NCBI RefSeq assembly: GCF_004365175.1
Contig: NZ_SOCE01000001.1
Coordinates: 2,715,154-2,779,153 of the forward strand
Direction: 5' to 3'
Origin: Kribbella voronezhensis
GTDB lineage: Bacteria; Actinomycetota; Actinomycetes; Propionibacteriales; Kribbellaceae
DNA: 64,000 bases
The translations under genes were made by a program, and so were the position numbers. This document shows positions 15,411 to 22,548 of this stretch, one piece after another. Under the pieces are notes generated by a model. It was not told the origin of the DNA. It was given only the letters and a program-made list of their open reading frames with translations, and did no database searches. Every line of letters begins with the position of its first letter. Position 1 is the first letter of the stretch.

Positions 15411-15491
15411 TCAGCAGGGACGACACAGGGACGAGCGCATGCGGCAGTTGTCCACTGCCCTGCGCTTGGTCAGCCATGTCGTGTACTCCAC
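15411..15491 (-). CDS. Cysteine-containing leader peptide (putative attenuator ORF) of the sulfurtransferase operon
   Basis: A 26-codon ORF, GTG at 15491 to TGA at 15411. Its product contains WLTKRRAVDNCR and ends MRSSLCRPC, with three Cys, two of them in the last four codons. The pattern LTKRRAVD...C matches the actinobacterial putative leader peptides found before sulfur-assimilation genes. In mycobacteria, cysteine-rich leaderless ORFs before cysA2/sseC act as cysteine-responsive attenuators. TACTCT lies 7 nt before the GTG, as expected for a leaderless transcript. DUF4395, sseA and sseC follow in the same direction. Identity as a leader is strong; the regulatory mechanism here is inferred. 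Confidence 0.8.
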   Translation of the reverse strand: MEYTTWLTKRRAVDNCRMRSSLCRPC

Positions 15492-15498
15492 GGCACCG

Positions 15499-15504
15499 AG
15501 AGTA
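15499..15504 (-). promoter_or_regulatory. -10 box for a leaderless transcript of the sulfur operon
   Basis: TACTCT on the minus strand fits TANNNT and ends 7 nt before the GTG of the leader ORF, placing transcription start at or next to the start codon. No clear -35 element is seen at 17-18 nt. Confidence 0.55.
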
Positions 15505-15596
15505 CGGAAAGCCGGCAGGCCCGGATCCGATTGTCCCACTGCTTGAGACAACTGATCACTATGCGAGAAGACACACGCTGAGTGACCGGTTGTGCG

Positions 15597-16433
15597 TCAG
15601 CGGTGGCGGGTCTGGTTCCCGACGACGACGTTGGTGTCCGCGACCTTGTCGTGCAGTGCCTGCTTCTTGTCGTCCCAGAGCGGCCAGAGGTAGTCGAGCA
15701 GTCCCAGCAGTCCGAACAGGGTGCCGACAAACGGGACCGCGCCGAGGATGCTGAGTGCGCCGTACAGGCCGAAGCGCTTGAGGACGGCGACCGGGGTCGG
15801 CGGACCGGCGACGTCACGGAGCCGGACACTGATGCCGACAGCCATCTTCCCCGGCGTCGCGCCCTTCCTGGTGAGGAAGAAGAACTCGTAGACGAAGTAC
15901 ACGAGCAGGGCGATCCCGGTGGCCGGCAGGATCCACTTGTAGACGTCCCACGGCAGTGTCGTGTTGAACCGCGGCGTCGAACCGGCACGCGCACTGTCGA
16001 ACATGTCGCTCTCGTAGTCGAGAGCCGCCTGCAGGTAGTGGTACCAGAAGTAGCCGGTGAGCGGGAGGCTCACGACCATGACGATCAAGCCGTCCAGGAA
16101 CCTCGCCCCGACGCGCTTCCACCAGCCCGACAACGGCACACCATCGGGCGTCGCCGGCACCACGGGCCCATAACCAAAGCCCTGCTGGCCGTACTGCGGC
16201 CCGCCGTGCTGCGGCTGCCCCTGGTGAGGCTGTCCGTACTGCGGCTGGCCGTAGTGCTGCTGTTGTCCGTACTGCGGGGCCTGGGCCGGCTGCTGCTGCG
16301 GCCGACCGAACTCGCCCTCGTACGGCGGTGGGCCCGGCCGCGGGCGGCGGTGATCGGTCCACGCCGTGCCGTCCCAGTACCGCTGCGAGGACAGGTCCTT
16401 GGGATCGTCGTACCAGCCATGCGGAAAGCTCAC
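15597..16433 (-). CDS. DUF2510-RDD family membrane protein
   Basis: A 278-residue protein. An N-terminal DUF2510 module (GWYDDPKDLSSQRYWDGTAW, residues 6-26) is followed by a Tyr/Gly/Gln/Pro-rich low-complexity segment (about 30-95), then an RDD domain with an Arg-Asp membrane motif (WWKRVGARFLDGLIV), about four membrane helices and a WPLWDDKKQALHDKVA tail. RDD proteins are multi-pass membrane proteins of mostly unknown role, some linked to cation/proton exchange. GTG at 16433 gives the family start MSFPHGWYDD; an upstream extension to 16532 is open but unlike the family. Three more RDD proteins occur at 38.4-40.8 kb. Confidence 0.8.
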   Translation of the reverse strand: MSFPHGWYDDPKDLSSQRYWDGTAWTDHRRPRPGPPPYEGEFGRPQQQPAQAPQYGQQQHYGQPQYGQPHQGQPQHGGPQYGQQGFGYGPVVPATPDGVPLSGWWKRVGARFLDGLIVMVVSLPLTGYFWYHYLQAALDYESDMFDSARAGSTPRFNTTLPWDVYKWILPATGIALLVYFVYEFFFLTRKGATPGKMAVGISVRLRDVAGPPTPVAVLKRFGLYGALSILGAVPFVGTLFGLLGLLDYLWPLWDDKKQALHDKVADTNVVVGNQTRHR

Positions 16434-16485
16434 CGGCACAGCATCCCGCACACCGAGGTCGTCTGAGTAATCAGGCAGTGAGAAC

Positions 16486-16959
16486 TCAGCGCGGCTGGTG
16501 GTCGACCGCCACACCCAGGGCGGCGATGACATCGGGTTTGCGAGGCTGGCCGCTGGCGCGAGTCACGATGGCGCCGGTCGCGTCGAGGACCAGCACGGTC
16601 GGCGTACGGAGGATGTCCAGCCGGCGAACCAGGTCGAGGTGCGATTCCGCGTCCAGCTCGACGTGCCGGACACCCTCGACCATCGACTCGACCTCGGCGA
16701 GCGTCCGCCGGGTCGCCCGGCAAGGCGCGCAGAAGGCGGACGAGAACTGCAGCAACGTCGCCCGCTCGCCGAGCTCGACCCCGAGGTCATCCTCGGTCAG
16801 CCGAACCTTGTCGTCCGCGTCGCTCTCGACCTGCTCTCGCACCGCTGCCTTCCTGACCGGGTGCGTCCCGCGGAAGCGCCCGTCGAACCGTGATTTGAAC
16901 ACGCTGAGACCGACGCCGACGGCGACCGCACAGACCAGCACGATGATCCCAGGACTCAC
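16486..16959 (-). CDS. Membrane-anchored thioredoxin-family protein
   Basis: A 157-residue protein: an N-terminal uncleaved membrane helix (residues 3-21, PGIIVLVCAVAVGVGLSV), a basic linker, then a thioredoxin fold with the redox motif CAPC at Cys77-Cys80 (FSSAFCAPCRATRRTL) and the cis-Pro segment ILRTPTVLVLD. It should act as a thiol-disulfide oxidoreductase, with the catalytic domain placed inside by the positive-inside rule. GTG at 16959 is the start. With DUF4395, sseA and sseC downstream, it resembles the thioredoxin-DUF4395-rhodanese set of other actinobacteria, here interrupted by an RDD gene. Confidence 0.87.
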   Translation of the reverse strand: MSPGIIVLVCAVAVGVGLSVFKSRFDGRFRGTHPVRKAAVREQVESDADDKVRLTEDDLGVELGERATLLQFSSAFCAPCRATRRTLAEVESMVEGVRHVELDAESHLDLVRRLDILRTPTVLVLDATGAIVTRASGQPRKPDVIAALGVAVDHQPR

Positions 16960-17003
16960 AACAATCCACGGTACGCCGGTGCTCTTTCAGCTCAACCGCA
17001 CGT

Positions 17004-17498
17004 TCATCCCTTGGACCCGAACGGGGGCGGGCCGAGGATCTCGATGCCGCCGTTGGCCTGCGCGGAGGCGTGGATCCGGCCGAAATCGACCACACCGGGC
17101 TGGTCGGGATCGAACGGCTCGCTCGCTCCCCAGTAGAACTCCTGGCCGATGCCGGGGGTGAGCAGGCAGAGCACCCGGGCGGTCTCCGAAACCACGAGGA
17201 ACGCGTGCGGCATCCCGCGCGGGACCAGAACGAGGCCGCCCGGGCCGACCTCGCGCTGCTCGCCGTCGAGGTACATCAGGATCCGGCCGTCCAGCACATA
17301 CATGGACTCGTCGGCCTCCGGATGCAGATGCAGCGGCGTCGTCTTGCCCTGCTCCATGTTGTCCTCGAACAACAGATACGCCCCGTCGGTCTCGGTCGCG
17401 GTGGCCATCCAGCGATGCGCTCCACCGCCGAAGAACCAGCGCCGGTCCCCCTCGTCGGCCGCCCTGACGATCGCGTCCCGCAGTTTGCTCACAGCCAT
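17004..17498 (-). CDS. Cupin-domain protein
   Basis: A 164-residue protein with a single cupin barrel. Metal-ligand candidates are in LHLHPEADESMYVLDG (two His and a Glu) and PRGMPHAF (His). Cupins of this size include dioxygenases, isomerases and non-enzymatic binding proteins, so no reaction can be assigned. ATG at 17498 follows GGGGAGAGCG. It is divergent from a TetR-family gene, and a clear palindrome lies between them, so the TetR protein probably controls this gene. Confidence 0.85.
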   Translation of the reverse strand: MAVSKLRDAIVRAADEGDRRWFFGGGAHRWMATATETDGAYLLFEDNMEQGKTTPLHLHPEADESMYVLDGRILMYLDGEQREVGPGGLVLVPRGMPHAFLVVSETARVLCLLTPGIGQEFYWGASEPFDPDQPGVVDFGRIHASAQANGGIEILGPPPFGSKG

Positions 17499-17522
17499 CG
17501 CTCTCCCCGCCTTCCAAGTTTG

Positions 17523-17538
17523 TGAGACTAGAGTCTCA
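17523..17538. promoter_or_regulatory. TetR-type operator between the cupin and regulator genes
   Basis: TGAGACT-AG-AGTCTCA is a perfect 7-bp inverted repeat. A further half site GAGACT follows at 17543-17548. It lies 24 nt upstream of the cupin start and 18 nt upstream of the regulator start, where binding would block both promoters. Confidence 0.75.
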
Positions 17539-17556
17539 CCACGAGACTGCGGTATC

Positions 17557-18186
17557 ATGAGCGCTGTGTCAACACCGTACGAAGCCGGCGGGCGGACCCG
17601 GCAGAAGCAGCGGACCCGGGACGCCCTCGTCCAGGCGGCGAAAACGCTGGTCGCCTGCGGCGTGACGCCGACGATCGAGGAGGCGGCGGCCGAAGCCGGG
17701 ATCTCCCGCCCCACGGCGTACCGGTACTTCGCCAATCAGCGCGCGCTACTGGCCGCTGCCCACCCGGAGACGGACGCGACCTCGATGCTGCCCGCCGATC
17801 CGCCGGCCGAGCTCGCGCACCGGCTGGACCTGGCGATCCGGACCTTCCTCGGGCTGATCGTCGAAACCGAGGCGCAGCAACGAACAATGCTCCGGCTGTC
17901 CCTGGAAGCCGACCCGGTCGAACGGGCAGCACTGCCGCTGCGCCAGGGGCGGGCCATCGGGTGGTTCGAAGAAGCGCTCGCACCCCTCGCGGATCAGCTT
18001 CCGGACGGCGCGATCCATCGGCTGGCGATCGCGATCCGCTCGGCGGTCGGCATCGAGGCCCTCAGCTGGCTGACCGACGTCGCCCGGCTGTCGCGCGAGG
18101 ACGCCGTCGAGACGATGAGCTGGACGGCCCAGGCGATGCTGCACTCCGCCCTGGCCGGGCACCTTCCGCCGGCTCCGGTTGAATAG
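17557..18186 (+). CDS. TetR-family transcriptional regulator
   Basis: A 209-residue regulator. The N-terminal DNA-binding domain reads TRDALVQAAKTLVACGVTPT followed by the helix-turn-helix IEEAAAEAGISRPTAYRYFANQRALL (residues about 40-65). The C-terminal ligand domain is helical and lacks recognisable binding residues. ATG at 17557 lies just after the palindrome at 17523-17538, which it likely binds to repress itself and the divergent cupin gene. The ligand is unknown. Confidence 0.9.
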   Translation: MSAVSTPYEAGGRTRQKQRTRDALVQAAKTLVACGVTPTIEEAAAEAGISRPTAYRYFANQRALLAAAHPETDATSMLPADPPAELAHRLDLAIRTFLGLIVETEAQQRTMLRLSLEADPVERAALPLRQGRAIGWFEEALAPLADQLPDGAIHRLAIAIRSAVGIEALSWLTDVARLSREDAVETMSWTAQAMLHSALAGHLPPAPVE

Positions 18187-18190
18187 CGGT

Positions 18191-18616
18191 ATGGACAACG
18201 GGCTGGTCGTGCGGGCGGGGGTGGTGATCCCCGAGTCGGAGCTGGAATGGCGGTTCTCGCGTTCCAGCGGGCCCGGTGGCCAGTCCGTGAACACCACGGA
18301 CAGCCGGGTCGAGCTCAGCTTCGACGTGGCCGCGACCACAGCCCTGAACGACGTACTGCGTGAGCGCGCGCTCGAGCGACTCGCGTCGCGCCTCGTGGAC
18401 GGCGTACTGACCGTCGCTGCCTCTGAGCAACGGTCCCAGTGGCGCAACCGCGAGGCCGCGCGGATCCGGCTGGCCAACCTGCTCCGCGAGGCGATCGCCG
18501 CACCACCCCGCCCGCGCCGCCCGACCCGGCCGAGCAAGAACGCGATCCGCCGCCGCGCCGAGGACAAACGCCGCCGCAGCGAAACCAAACGCCTCCGCGG
18601 CCGGCCGTTCGACTGA
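18191..18616 (+). CDS. arfB: Alternative ribosome-rescue factor ArfB (GGQ-motif peptidyl-tRNA hydrolase)
   Basis: A 141-residue protein with the release-factor catalytic motif GGQ at residues 29-31 (SSGPGGQSVN) and a basic C-terminal tail (residues 105-141, rich in Arg/Lys, ending ETKRLRGRPF) that in ArfB/YaeJ enters the empty mRNA channel. It releases nascent chains from ribosomes stalled without a stop codon. It lacks the codon-recognition domain of RF1/RF2, as expected. ATG at 18191 lies 4 nt after the TetR stop, so it may be read from the same transcript. Confidence 0.93.
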   Translation: MDNGLVVRAGVVIPESELEWRFSRSSGPGGQSVNTTDSRVELSFDVAATTALNDVLRERALERLASRLVDGVLTVAASEQRSQWRNREAARIRLANLLREAIAAPPRPRRPTRPSKNAIRRRAEDKRRRSETKRLRGRPFD

Positions 18617-18719
18617 CGCCAACGACTTCCTTCCCGAACACGTCGAGGGTGCGCTTTCCTCAACCGGTGCCGCTCGTACAAGGGACGGCTGGTGGCGTCA
18701 GTTGGTCCCCAGGGGTCGT

Positions 18720-18725
18720 TAGGCT
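18720..18725 (+). promoter_or_regulatory. -10 box for a leaderless transcript
   Basis: TAGGCT fits TANNNT and ends 7 nt before the GTG at 18733, with no Shine-Dalgarno sequence between. This suggests that the three-gene extracytoplasmic operon begins with a leaderless mRNA. Confidence 0.5.
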
Positions 18726-18732
18726 TCCGCTC

Positions 18733-19359
18733 GTGCAGGAAACGGGGAACGCGGAGCCGGAGGAACTGCCGGATCTTCGCGATGTGAAGGTGCGCGGCCG
18801 GACACTCCGGACCTGGGTGATCGGGGCAACGATCGTCCTGCTGGCGATATCGGCGGCATTCGGCGGGCTGAAGAAGGCCGCCGACCAGACGCCGCAGGTA
18901 GCAGCCGGTACGCCCATCGACGCCGGGCGGTTCGAGGTGACGATCGACCGGGTTGTCGTCGTGCCCGACCTCAAACCGCTGTTCACCCCGGACCCGGGCG
19001 GCACGCTGATCGCGGTGGTGACCAAGCTCAAGCTCACCGACGACACCGGTGTCCGCCCCGGCGACGACGGCAACGGCCTCATCCGGCTGATCGGCGTACC
19101 GGGCATCAAGGACACCGACGCACCGCTCGGCACGACCAATGTGCGGGACCAGACCCGCGACCCAGTGCTGACGCCGGGGTACGCCGAAGAGGTCGCGTAC
19201 GTCTGGAAGTTGCCGAAGGCCACCAAAACGCCGGCCGAGGTGAAGCTCACCGTCCAGGGCTACGAGCACGTCGACGAGTCCGTCCTGGATCACCACGAGA
19301 AATGGAATCCCGACAAGCTCGCCGCCGAGAGCACCGTGCCCGTGAAGGTGGTCAAATGA
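18733..19359 (+). CDS. Membrane-anchored extracytoplasmic protein, first of a coupled trio
   Basis: A 208-residue protein: an acidic cytoplasmic start, one membrane helix (about residues 32-50, WVIGATIVLLAISAAFG), then an outside domain that looks all-beta (TPIDAGRFEVTIDRVVVV, GGTLIAVVTKLKLTDDTG, PAEVKLTVQGYEHVDES). It resembles the second gene product (KPVHTPRFDLTVDTVRIS), so the two are probably paralogues with an immunoglobulin-like or DUF4352-like fold. The GTG start fits a leaderless promoter at 18720. The stop overlaps the next ATG (ATGA). The function is unknown; assembly of the three into one envelope complex is inferred. Confidence 0.65.
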   Translation: MQETGNAEPEELPDLRDVKVRGRTLRTWVIGATIVLLAISAAFGGLKKAADQTPQVAAGTPIDAGRFEVTIDRVVVVPDLKPLFTPDPGGTLIAVVTKLKLTDDTGVRPGDDGNGLIRLIGVPGIKDTDAPLGTTNVRDQTRDPVLTPGYAEEVAYVWKLPKATKTPAEVKLTVQGYEHVDESVLDHHEKWNPDKLAAESTVPVKVVK

Positions 19360-19934
19360 GCGGCCGGCGGATCGTGAACGTCGGTCTCACGGTTTTCGTA
19401 CTGGTGGCGATCGTCGCGCTGTACCGATGGACACCGACCCAGCAGGACTTCCAGCAGCCGGTCGCCGTCAACGGGGTGATCGGCAAGCCCGTCCACACGC
19501 CTCGTTTCGACCTCACCGTCGACACGGTCCGGATCAGCAAGAAGCTGCGCGTCCCCAGGACGACCCCGGATCGCGACACCCTGTCGGACTTCGTCGTCAT
19601 CGACGCCACGGTCAAGGCGACCAAGGAGCCGATCCACCTCGGCAAGGTGCAGATCCGTACCTCGGACGGCTACCTCTATCTCGGCTCCAACCGCAGTGGG
19701 TTGCAGGACGTCGACCTGACCGGGTTCCAGTTCGCGCCCGACATCCCGGCCCGTGGCTCGTTCGTGGTGGAGATGCCGGCCGACAAGCTGCCTGGCGCTG
19801 TCCTGCTGGTGACGGAGAAGCCGTTCTTCACCGATCTGGAGCCGCAGGCAACGATCTCGCTGGGAGTGAAGAAGGACCAGTTGGACGGTCTGCGTCAGGA
19901 CGTGGCCGTTCTCACCACCGCGGACGCCTCGTGA
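19356..19934 (+). CDS. Membrane-anchored extracytoplasmic protein, second of a coupled trio
   Basis: A 192-residue protein with an N-terminal membrane helix (about residues 7-24, VNVGLTVFVLVAIVALY) and an external beta-rich domain (RFDLTVDTVRISKKLRV, DFVVIDATVKATKEPIHLG, SFVVEMPADKLPGAVLLV). It overlaps the previous stop by 4 nt and the next GTG by 4 nt. It is similar in layout and core motif to the first product. The C-terminal EPQATISLGVKKDQLDGL has no transmembrane character. The function is unknown. Confidence 0.65.
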   Translation: MSGRRIVNVGLTVFVLVAIVALYRWTPTQQDFQQPVAVNGVIGKPVHTPRFDLTVDTVRISKKLRVPRTTPDRDTLSDFVVIDATVKATKEPIHLGKVQIRTSDGYLYLGSNRSGLQDVDLTGFQFAPDIPARGSFVVEMPADKLPGAVLLVTEKPFFTDLEPQATISLGVKKDQLDGLRQDVAVLTTADAS

Positions 19935-20545
19935 GCGCCGCCCGGCGGTCCCGGCACGGCTGGCTGCGCACGAACACGGTCGCCCTGCTGTCGCTGGTGG
20001 CCGCGATCCCCTTGTCTGGTTGGGTCTTCGCCCACAGCGACTACGAGTCCTGGCGCAACTCCGAACCGCGCGACCCCATCGTCGTCGCGGCCGGCGGTAC
20101 GGCGTACATGGGTGCCACCTGGTACGCCGCGACCACGGAGGTCGACCCGGAGCAGTCGGATCAACGCGACACCCCGGCGGAACTGCCGGCCGGAACGGTT
20201 CGGGTGCGGGTGTACTTCCGGCTGCGGGTGGACGACCTGTCCAACCTGGAGAAGGGTCTCGGCGGTTGCCAGATCCACCTGCGGGCACCCGATGGGCGGA
20301 CATGGGACGAGTCGATCCTGGAGGACGCCTTCCAGGACCGGCCGACGGGCTGCACCGGTGGGTACGACGACAAGGTCCAGAGCTTCCGGCCGCCGGCGAT
20401 CGCGCAGTACTACGTGAAACCGAAGGCGGGGAAGCCGTTCGAGACGGTGGCGGTGTTCGTCGTACCGAAGGAGGTCGCGGCTACTGTGCAGCCGACGATC
20501 ACCTGGGCTACGTCACTGCCTCACTATCTGGCATTCCCGAGGTAG
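19931..20545 (+). CDS. Membrane-anchored extracytoplasmic protein, third of a coupled trio
   Basis: A 204-residue protein: a basic N-terminus (SAARRSRHGWLRTN), one membrane helix (about 16-33), then an outside domain with two Cys (GGCQIHLRAP and PTGCTGGYDD) that could form a disulfide, and beta-strand-like segments VRVRVYFRLRV and FETVAVFVVP. The GTG start at 19931 overlaps the preceding stop (GTGA). The last 38 nt overlap the end of a convergent membrane-protein gene. It shares topology but little sequence with its two partners. The function is unknown. Confidence 0.63.
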   Translation: MSAARRSRHGWLRTNTVALLSLVAAIPLSGWVFAHSDYESWRNSEPRDPIVVAAGGTAYMGATWYAATTEVDPEQSDQRDTPAELPAGTVRVRVYFRLRVDDLSNLEKGLGGCQIHLRAPDGRTWDESILEDAFQDRPTGCTGGYDDKVQSFRPPAIAQYYVKPKAGKPFETVAVFVVPKEVAATVQPTITWATSLPHYLAFPR

Positions 20546-21890
20546 CGGCAGTCAGGTCGGTGACGCTGTTGTCGTCCGGCGACGGGACGACGGCCCTCGT
20601 CCGCGGCCGCAGGTAGCCCGCGAGACCGCCGATCATCCGGTCGTACGCCGCCGCGAGCAAGCTGATCTGCAAGGCGATCTTGAGACCGTCGGTGACCAGG
20701 CTCAGAGGTTCGTCGATAACCTTCCAGAACTCCAGCGAGTGCGGTCCGAGGACGTAGTCGCGCAGGATGATCCCGACCTCGCCGGCCAGGTACGTGACGA
20801 CTGCCCAGGCGAGGAAGTAGCCGAGCATCGGCCGGATCCCCGAGCGGGCCACCAGGCGGAACGCGGAGATCACCGGCGTCCAGCGGTCCTTCCAGTCCGA
20901 CACCATCGAATTCCCCGCGGCGCGGACGATCTGCGGCGTGCGCTGCCAGCGGTGCGTGATCCGGTCGAACCGCCAGCGCACCTGCTGCGGCTTCTCGGCT
21001 TTGTGCACGGCCCGGCCGTAGATCACCGCGGTCATCGTGATCCACATCAGCGGCAGCACGGCCGCGCTCCACAGATCACCGATGCCTGCAGCAAGGAATC
21101 CGGTGACGGAGTCCCAGACCTCGCGGACCTTCTCCACACCGAGCACGTGATCGAGCACCCAGATGTAGGAGTCGTGCACCCACAACCAGACCTGCCGCTC
21201 CTTCAACCAGGTCTTCGGCGAGGGGATGAACGACGTGGCCTGGTAGGCGACGACGAAGATCCACAACGCCTCGAGATAGGTGACGAACAACTTCCGGACC
21301 GGACCGCCGTCGGTTCCCTTGCGCTTCTTGAAGACCAGCCTGAGCAGGTACGCGGTGACGCCCAGCCCGATGAACAACCAGGTGGACAGCGCATGCAGCC
21401 CGGTCGGCTGCGCGGCGACCGTGCCGCCGTTCATGACGGTGGCGCCGATCTCGTTCACCCGGTGAACGGCGAGGCTGTACTCGTAGTCCATCGCCTCCGA
21501 CTGGAGGAACTTGTACGCCGCGTAGAAGGCCAGGAACGGCAGGAGTGCCGACGCGATGGCGTCAAGCGGCCGGTGCTCCTTGCCAGGCTCCATCCCGTCG
21601 GGAGCCAGCACACCCTCGGCTACAGCCCTGCGATGAAAGGGCAACTCACCCCGTAGTACGAGGAACATCGATACATACATGGCCAGCGACACCAGGACGA
21701 CCAGCGCCAGTACGGCGATGCCCGCGGCCTCCGCCTTCGCACCGGCCTGCACCGCGACCCACTGCACTCCGCGATGCACGAGTTGCGCGATCAAGAACAC
21801 AGCGAACAACCGAGGCCAGGCCCTGCCGAACAACGCCCCGGCCCGCCCGACCGTAGTCAGCAAATCCCCCGACTCCTGTGCCACCCCCAA
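20508..21890 (-). CDS. Large multi-pass membrane protein, unknown function
   Basis: A 460-residue protein with about seven hydrophobic segments (near residues 20-35, 56-85, 112-125, 165-185, 205-220, 270-295 and 355-375) and long Trp-rich hydrophilic loops (WLKERQVWLWVHDSYIWVLD; RWRFDRITHRWQRTPQIV). The C-terminal tail is polar (PSPDDNSVTDLT). I see no transporter or enzyme signature. GTG at 21890 is the start, with a second GTG two codons later as an alternative. Its 3' end overlaps the convergent trio by 38 nt, an arrangement that may link their expression. Confidence 0.65.
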   Translation of the reverse strand: MGVAQESGDLLTTVGRAGALFGRAWPRLFAVFLIAQLVHRGVQWVAVQAGAKAEAAGIAVLALVVLVSLAMYVSMFLVLRGELPFHRRAVAEGVLAPDGMEPGKEHRPLDAIASALLPFLAFYAAYKFLQSEAMDYEYSLAVHRVNEIGATVMNGGTVAAQPTGLHALSTWLFIGLGVTAYLLRLVFKKRKGTDGGPVRKLFVTYLEALWIFVVAYQATSFIPSPKTWLKERQVWLWVHDSYIWVLDHVLGVEKVREVWDSVTGFLAAGIGDLWSAAVLPLMWITMTAVIYGRAVHKAEKPQQVRWRFDRITHRWQRTPQIVRAAGNSMVSDWKDRWTPVISAFRLVARSGIRPMLGYFLAWAVVTYLAGEVGIILRDYVLGPHSLEFWKVIDEPLSLVTDGLKIALQISLLAAAYDRMIGGLAGYLRPRTRAVVPSPDDNSVTDLTAATSGMPDSEAVT

Positions 21891-22060
21891 AACCTACCGC
21901 CCCCCAGGTCCGCCAAGCGCACACCTCGACCCTGCGGACCCGGCCTGTGGATAACTAACTCCCCACACCCACCCAAACGATTAAACTCAGCAAGGAAGAG
22001 CAGGGGCGGGCACACGCCAGCTCGGCCACCGACGACGGACGCAGCGGAAGCGCGCAGCTC

Positions 22061-22174
22061 CGTCGCTCAGCCGCCCGCAAAGGGTGGGAGGGCGTCTACG
22101 TCGCTCAGCCGCCCGCGAAGGGTGGGAGGGCGTCTACGTCGCTCAGCCGCCCGCGAAGGGTGGGAGGGCGTCTA
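22061..22174. repeat. Three 38-bp tandem repeats duplicating the end of the MoaD/ThiS gene
   Basis: Units start at 22061, 22099 and 22137 with a period of 38 bp and near identity (one base differs in the first). The copy at 22137-22174 holds the last ten codons and stop of the MoaD-like gene (VDALPPFAGG). The other two lie downstream of its stop on the minus strand and repeat that coding end outside the gene. Confidence 0.9.
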
Positions 22175-22382
22175 CCAGGGCGCCGTCGTCGAGGGGAGTG
22201 TCGAGGTCTGCGCGGTCGCCGTCGACCAGGAAACTGCAGATGCCGAGCACCCGGGCGAGCTCGGGGCGATCGGCCGAAACCGTGTCGACGAGCTCCTTCA
22301 GCGAACCCGCCTGCGCGGTCGCCGTGGACTCCCCCGCTGCAGCGCGCGCGGCGGCGAAGTACCTGATGGTCACTTCCGGCAT
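22143..22382 (-). CDS. MoaD/ThiS-family sulfur-carrier protein
   Basis: A 79-residue beta-grasp protein: VTIRYFAAARAAAGES at the start, LKELVDTVS, ICSFLVDGDRADLDTPLDDG, and VDALPPFAGG at the end. The terminal Gly-Gly is the site that MoeB/ThiF-type enzymes adenylate and convert to a thiocarboxylate, which donates sulfur to molybdopterin or another product. ATG at 22382 starts the protein. It is divergent from glnR, an arrangement I recall from other actinobacteria. Which pathway it serves is not settled, as no moaE lies nearby, although two molybdopterin enzymes are in the window. Confidence 0.85.
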   Translation of the reverse strand: MPEVTIRYFAAARAAAGESTATAQAGSLKELVDTVSADRPELARVLGICSFLVDGDRADLDTPLDDGALVDALPPFAGG

Positions 22383-22422
22383 GTGGGAGGAGCCTCACTA
22401 ATCGGTTAAGTCTTCCGGTATT

Positions 22423-22548
22423 ATGTCAGCTTGCTGTTCCAAACCAGTGTGTCTCGGGCCCCCGGCAATGACGCCGCTGGGGCCTGACGTGCATAAGGCC
22501 CGGATCACTCACCAGCGATCCGCCGACCAGCACAAGGAGACAGCGTGA
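22423..22548 (+). CDS. Short cysteine-bearing ORF overlapping the glnR start
   Basis: A 41-codon ORF from ATG 22423 to TGA 22548, beginning [12 protein letters not shown]. Its stop overlaps the glnR GTG by 4 nt (GTGA), the geometry of a translationally coupled upstream ORF. A GC hairpin (22456-22485: GGGCCCCCGGC pairing with GCCGCTGGGGCC) lies inside it. The clustered Cys codons at positions 4, 5 and 10 recall regulatory leader peptides. No good SD precedes it, and the -10 candidate (TAAGTC, 22407-22412) is weak. The rest of the peptide has no fold-like pattern. It may be a leader ORF or chance. Confidence 0.35.
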   Translation: MSACCSKPVCLGPPAMTPLGPDVHKARITHQRSADQHKETA

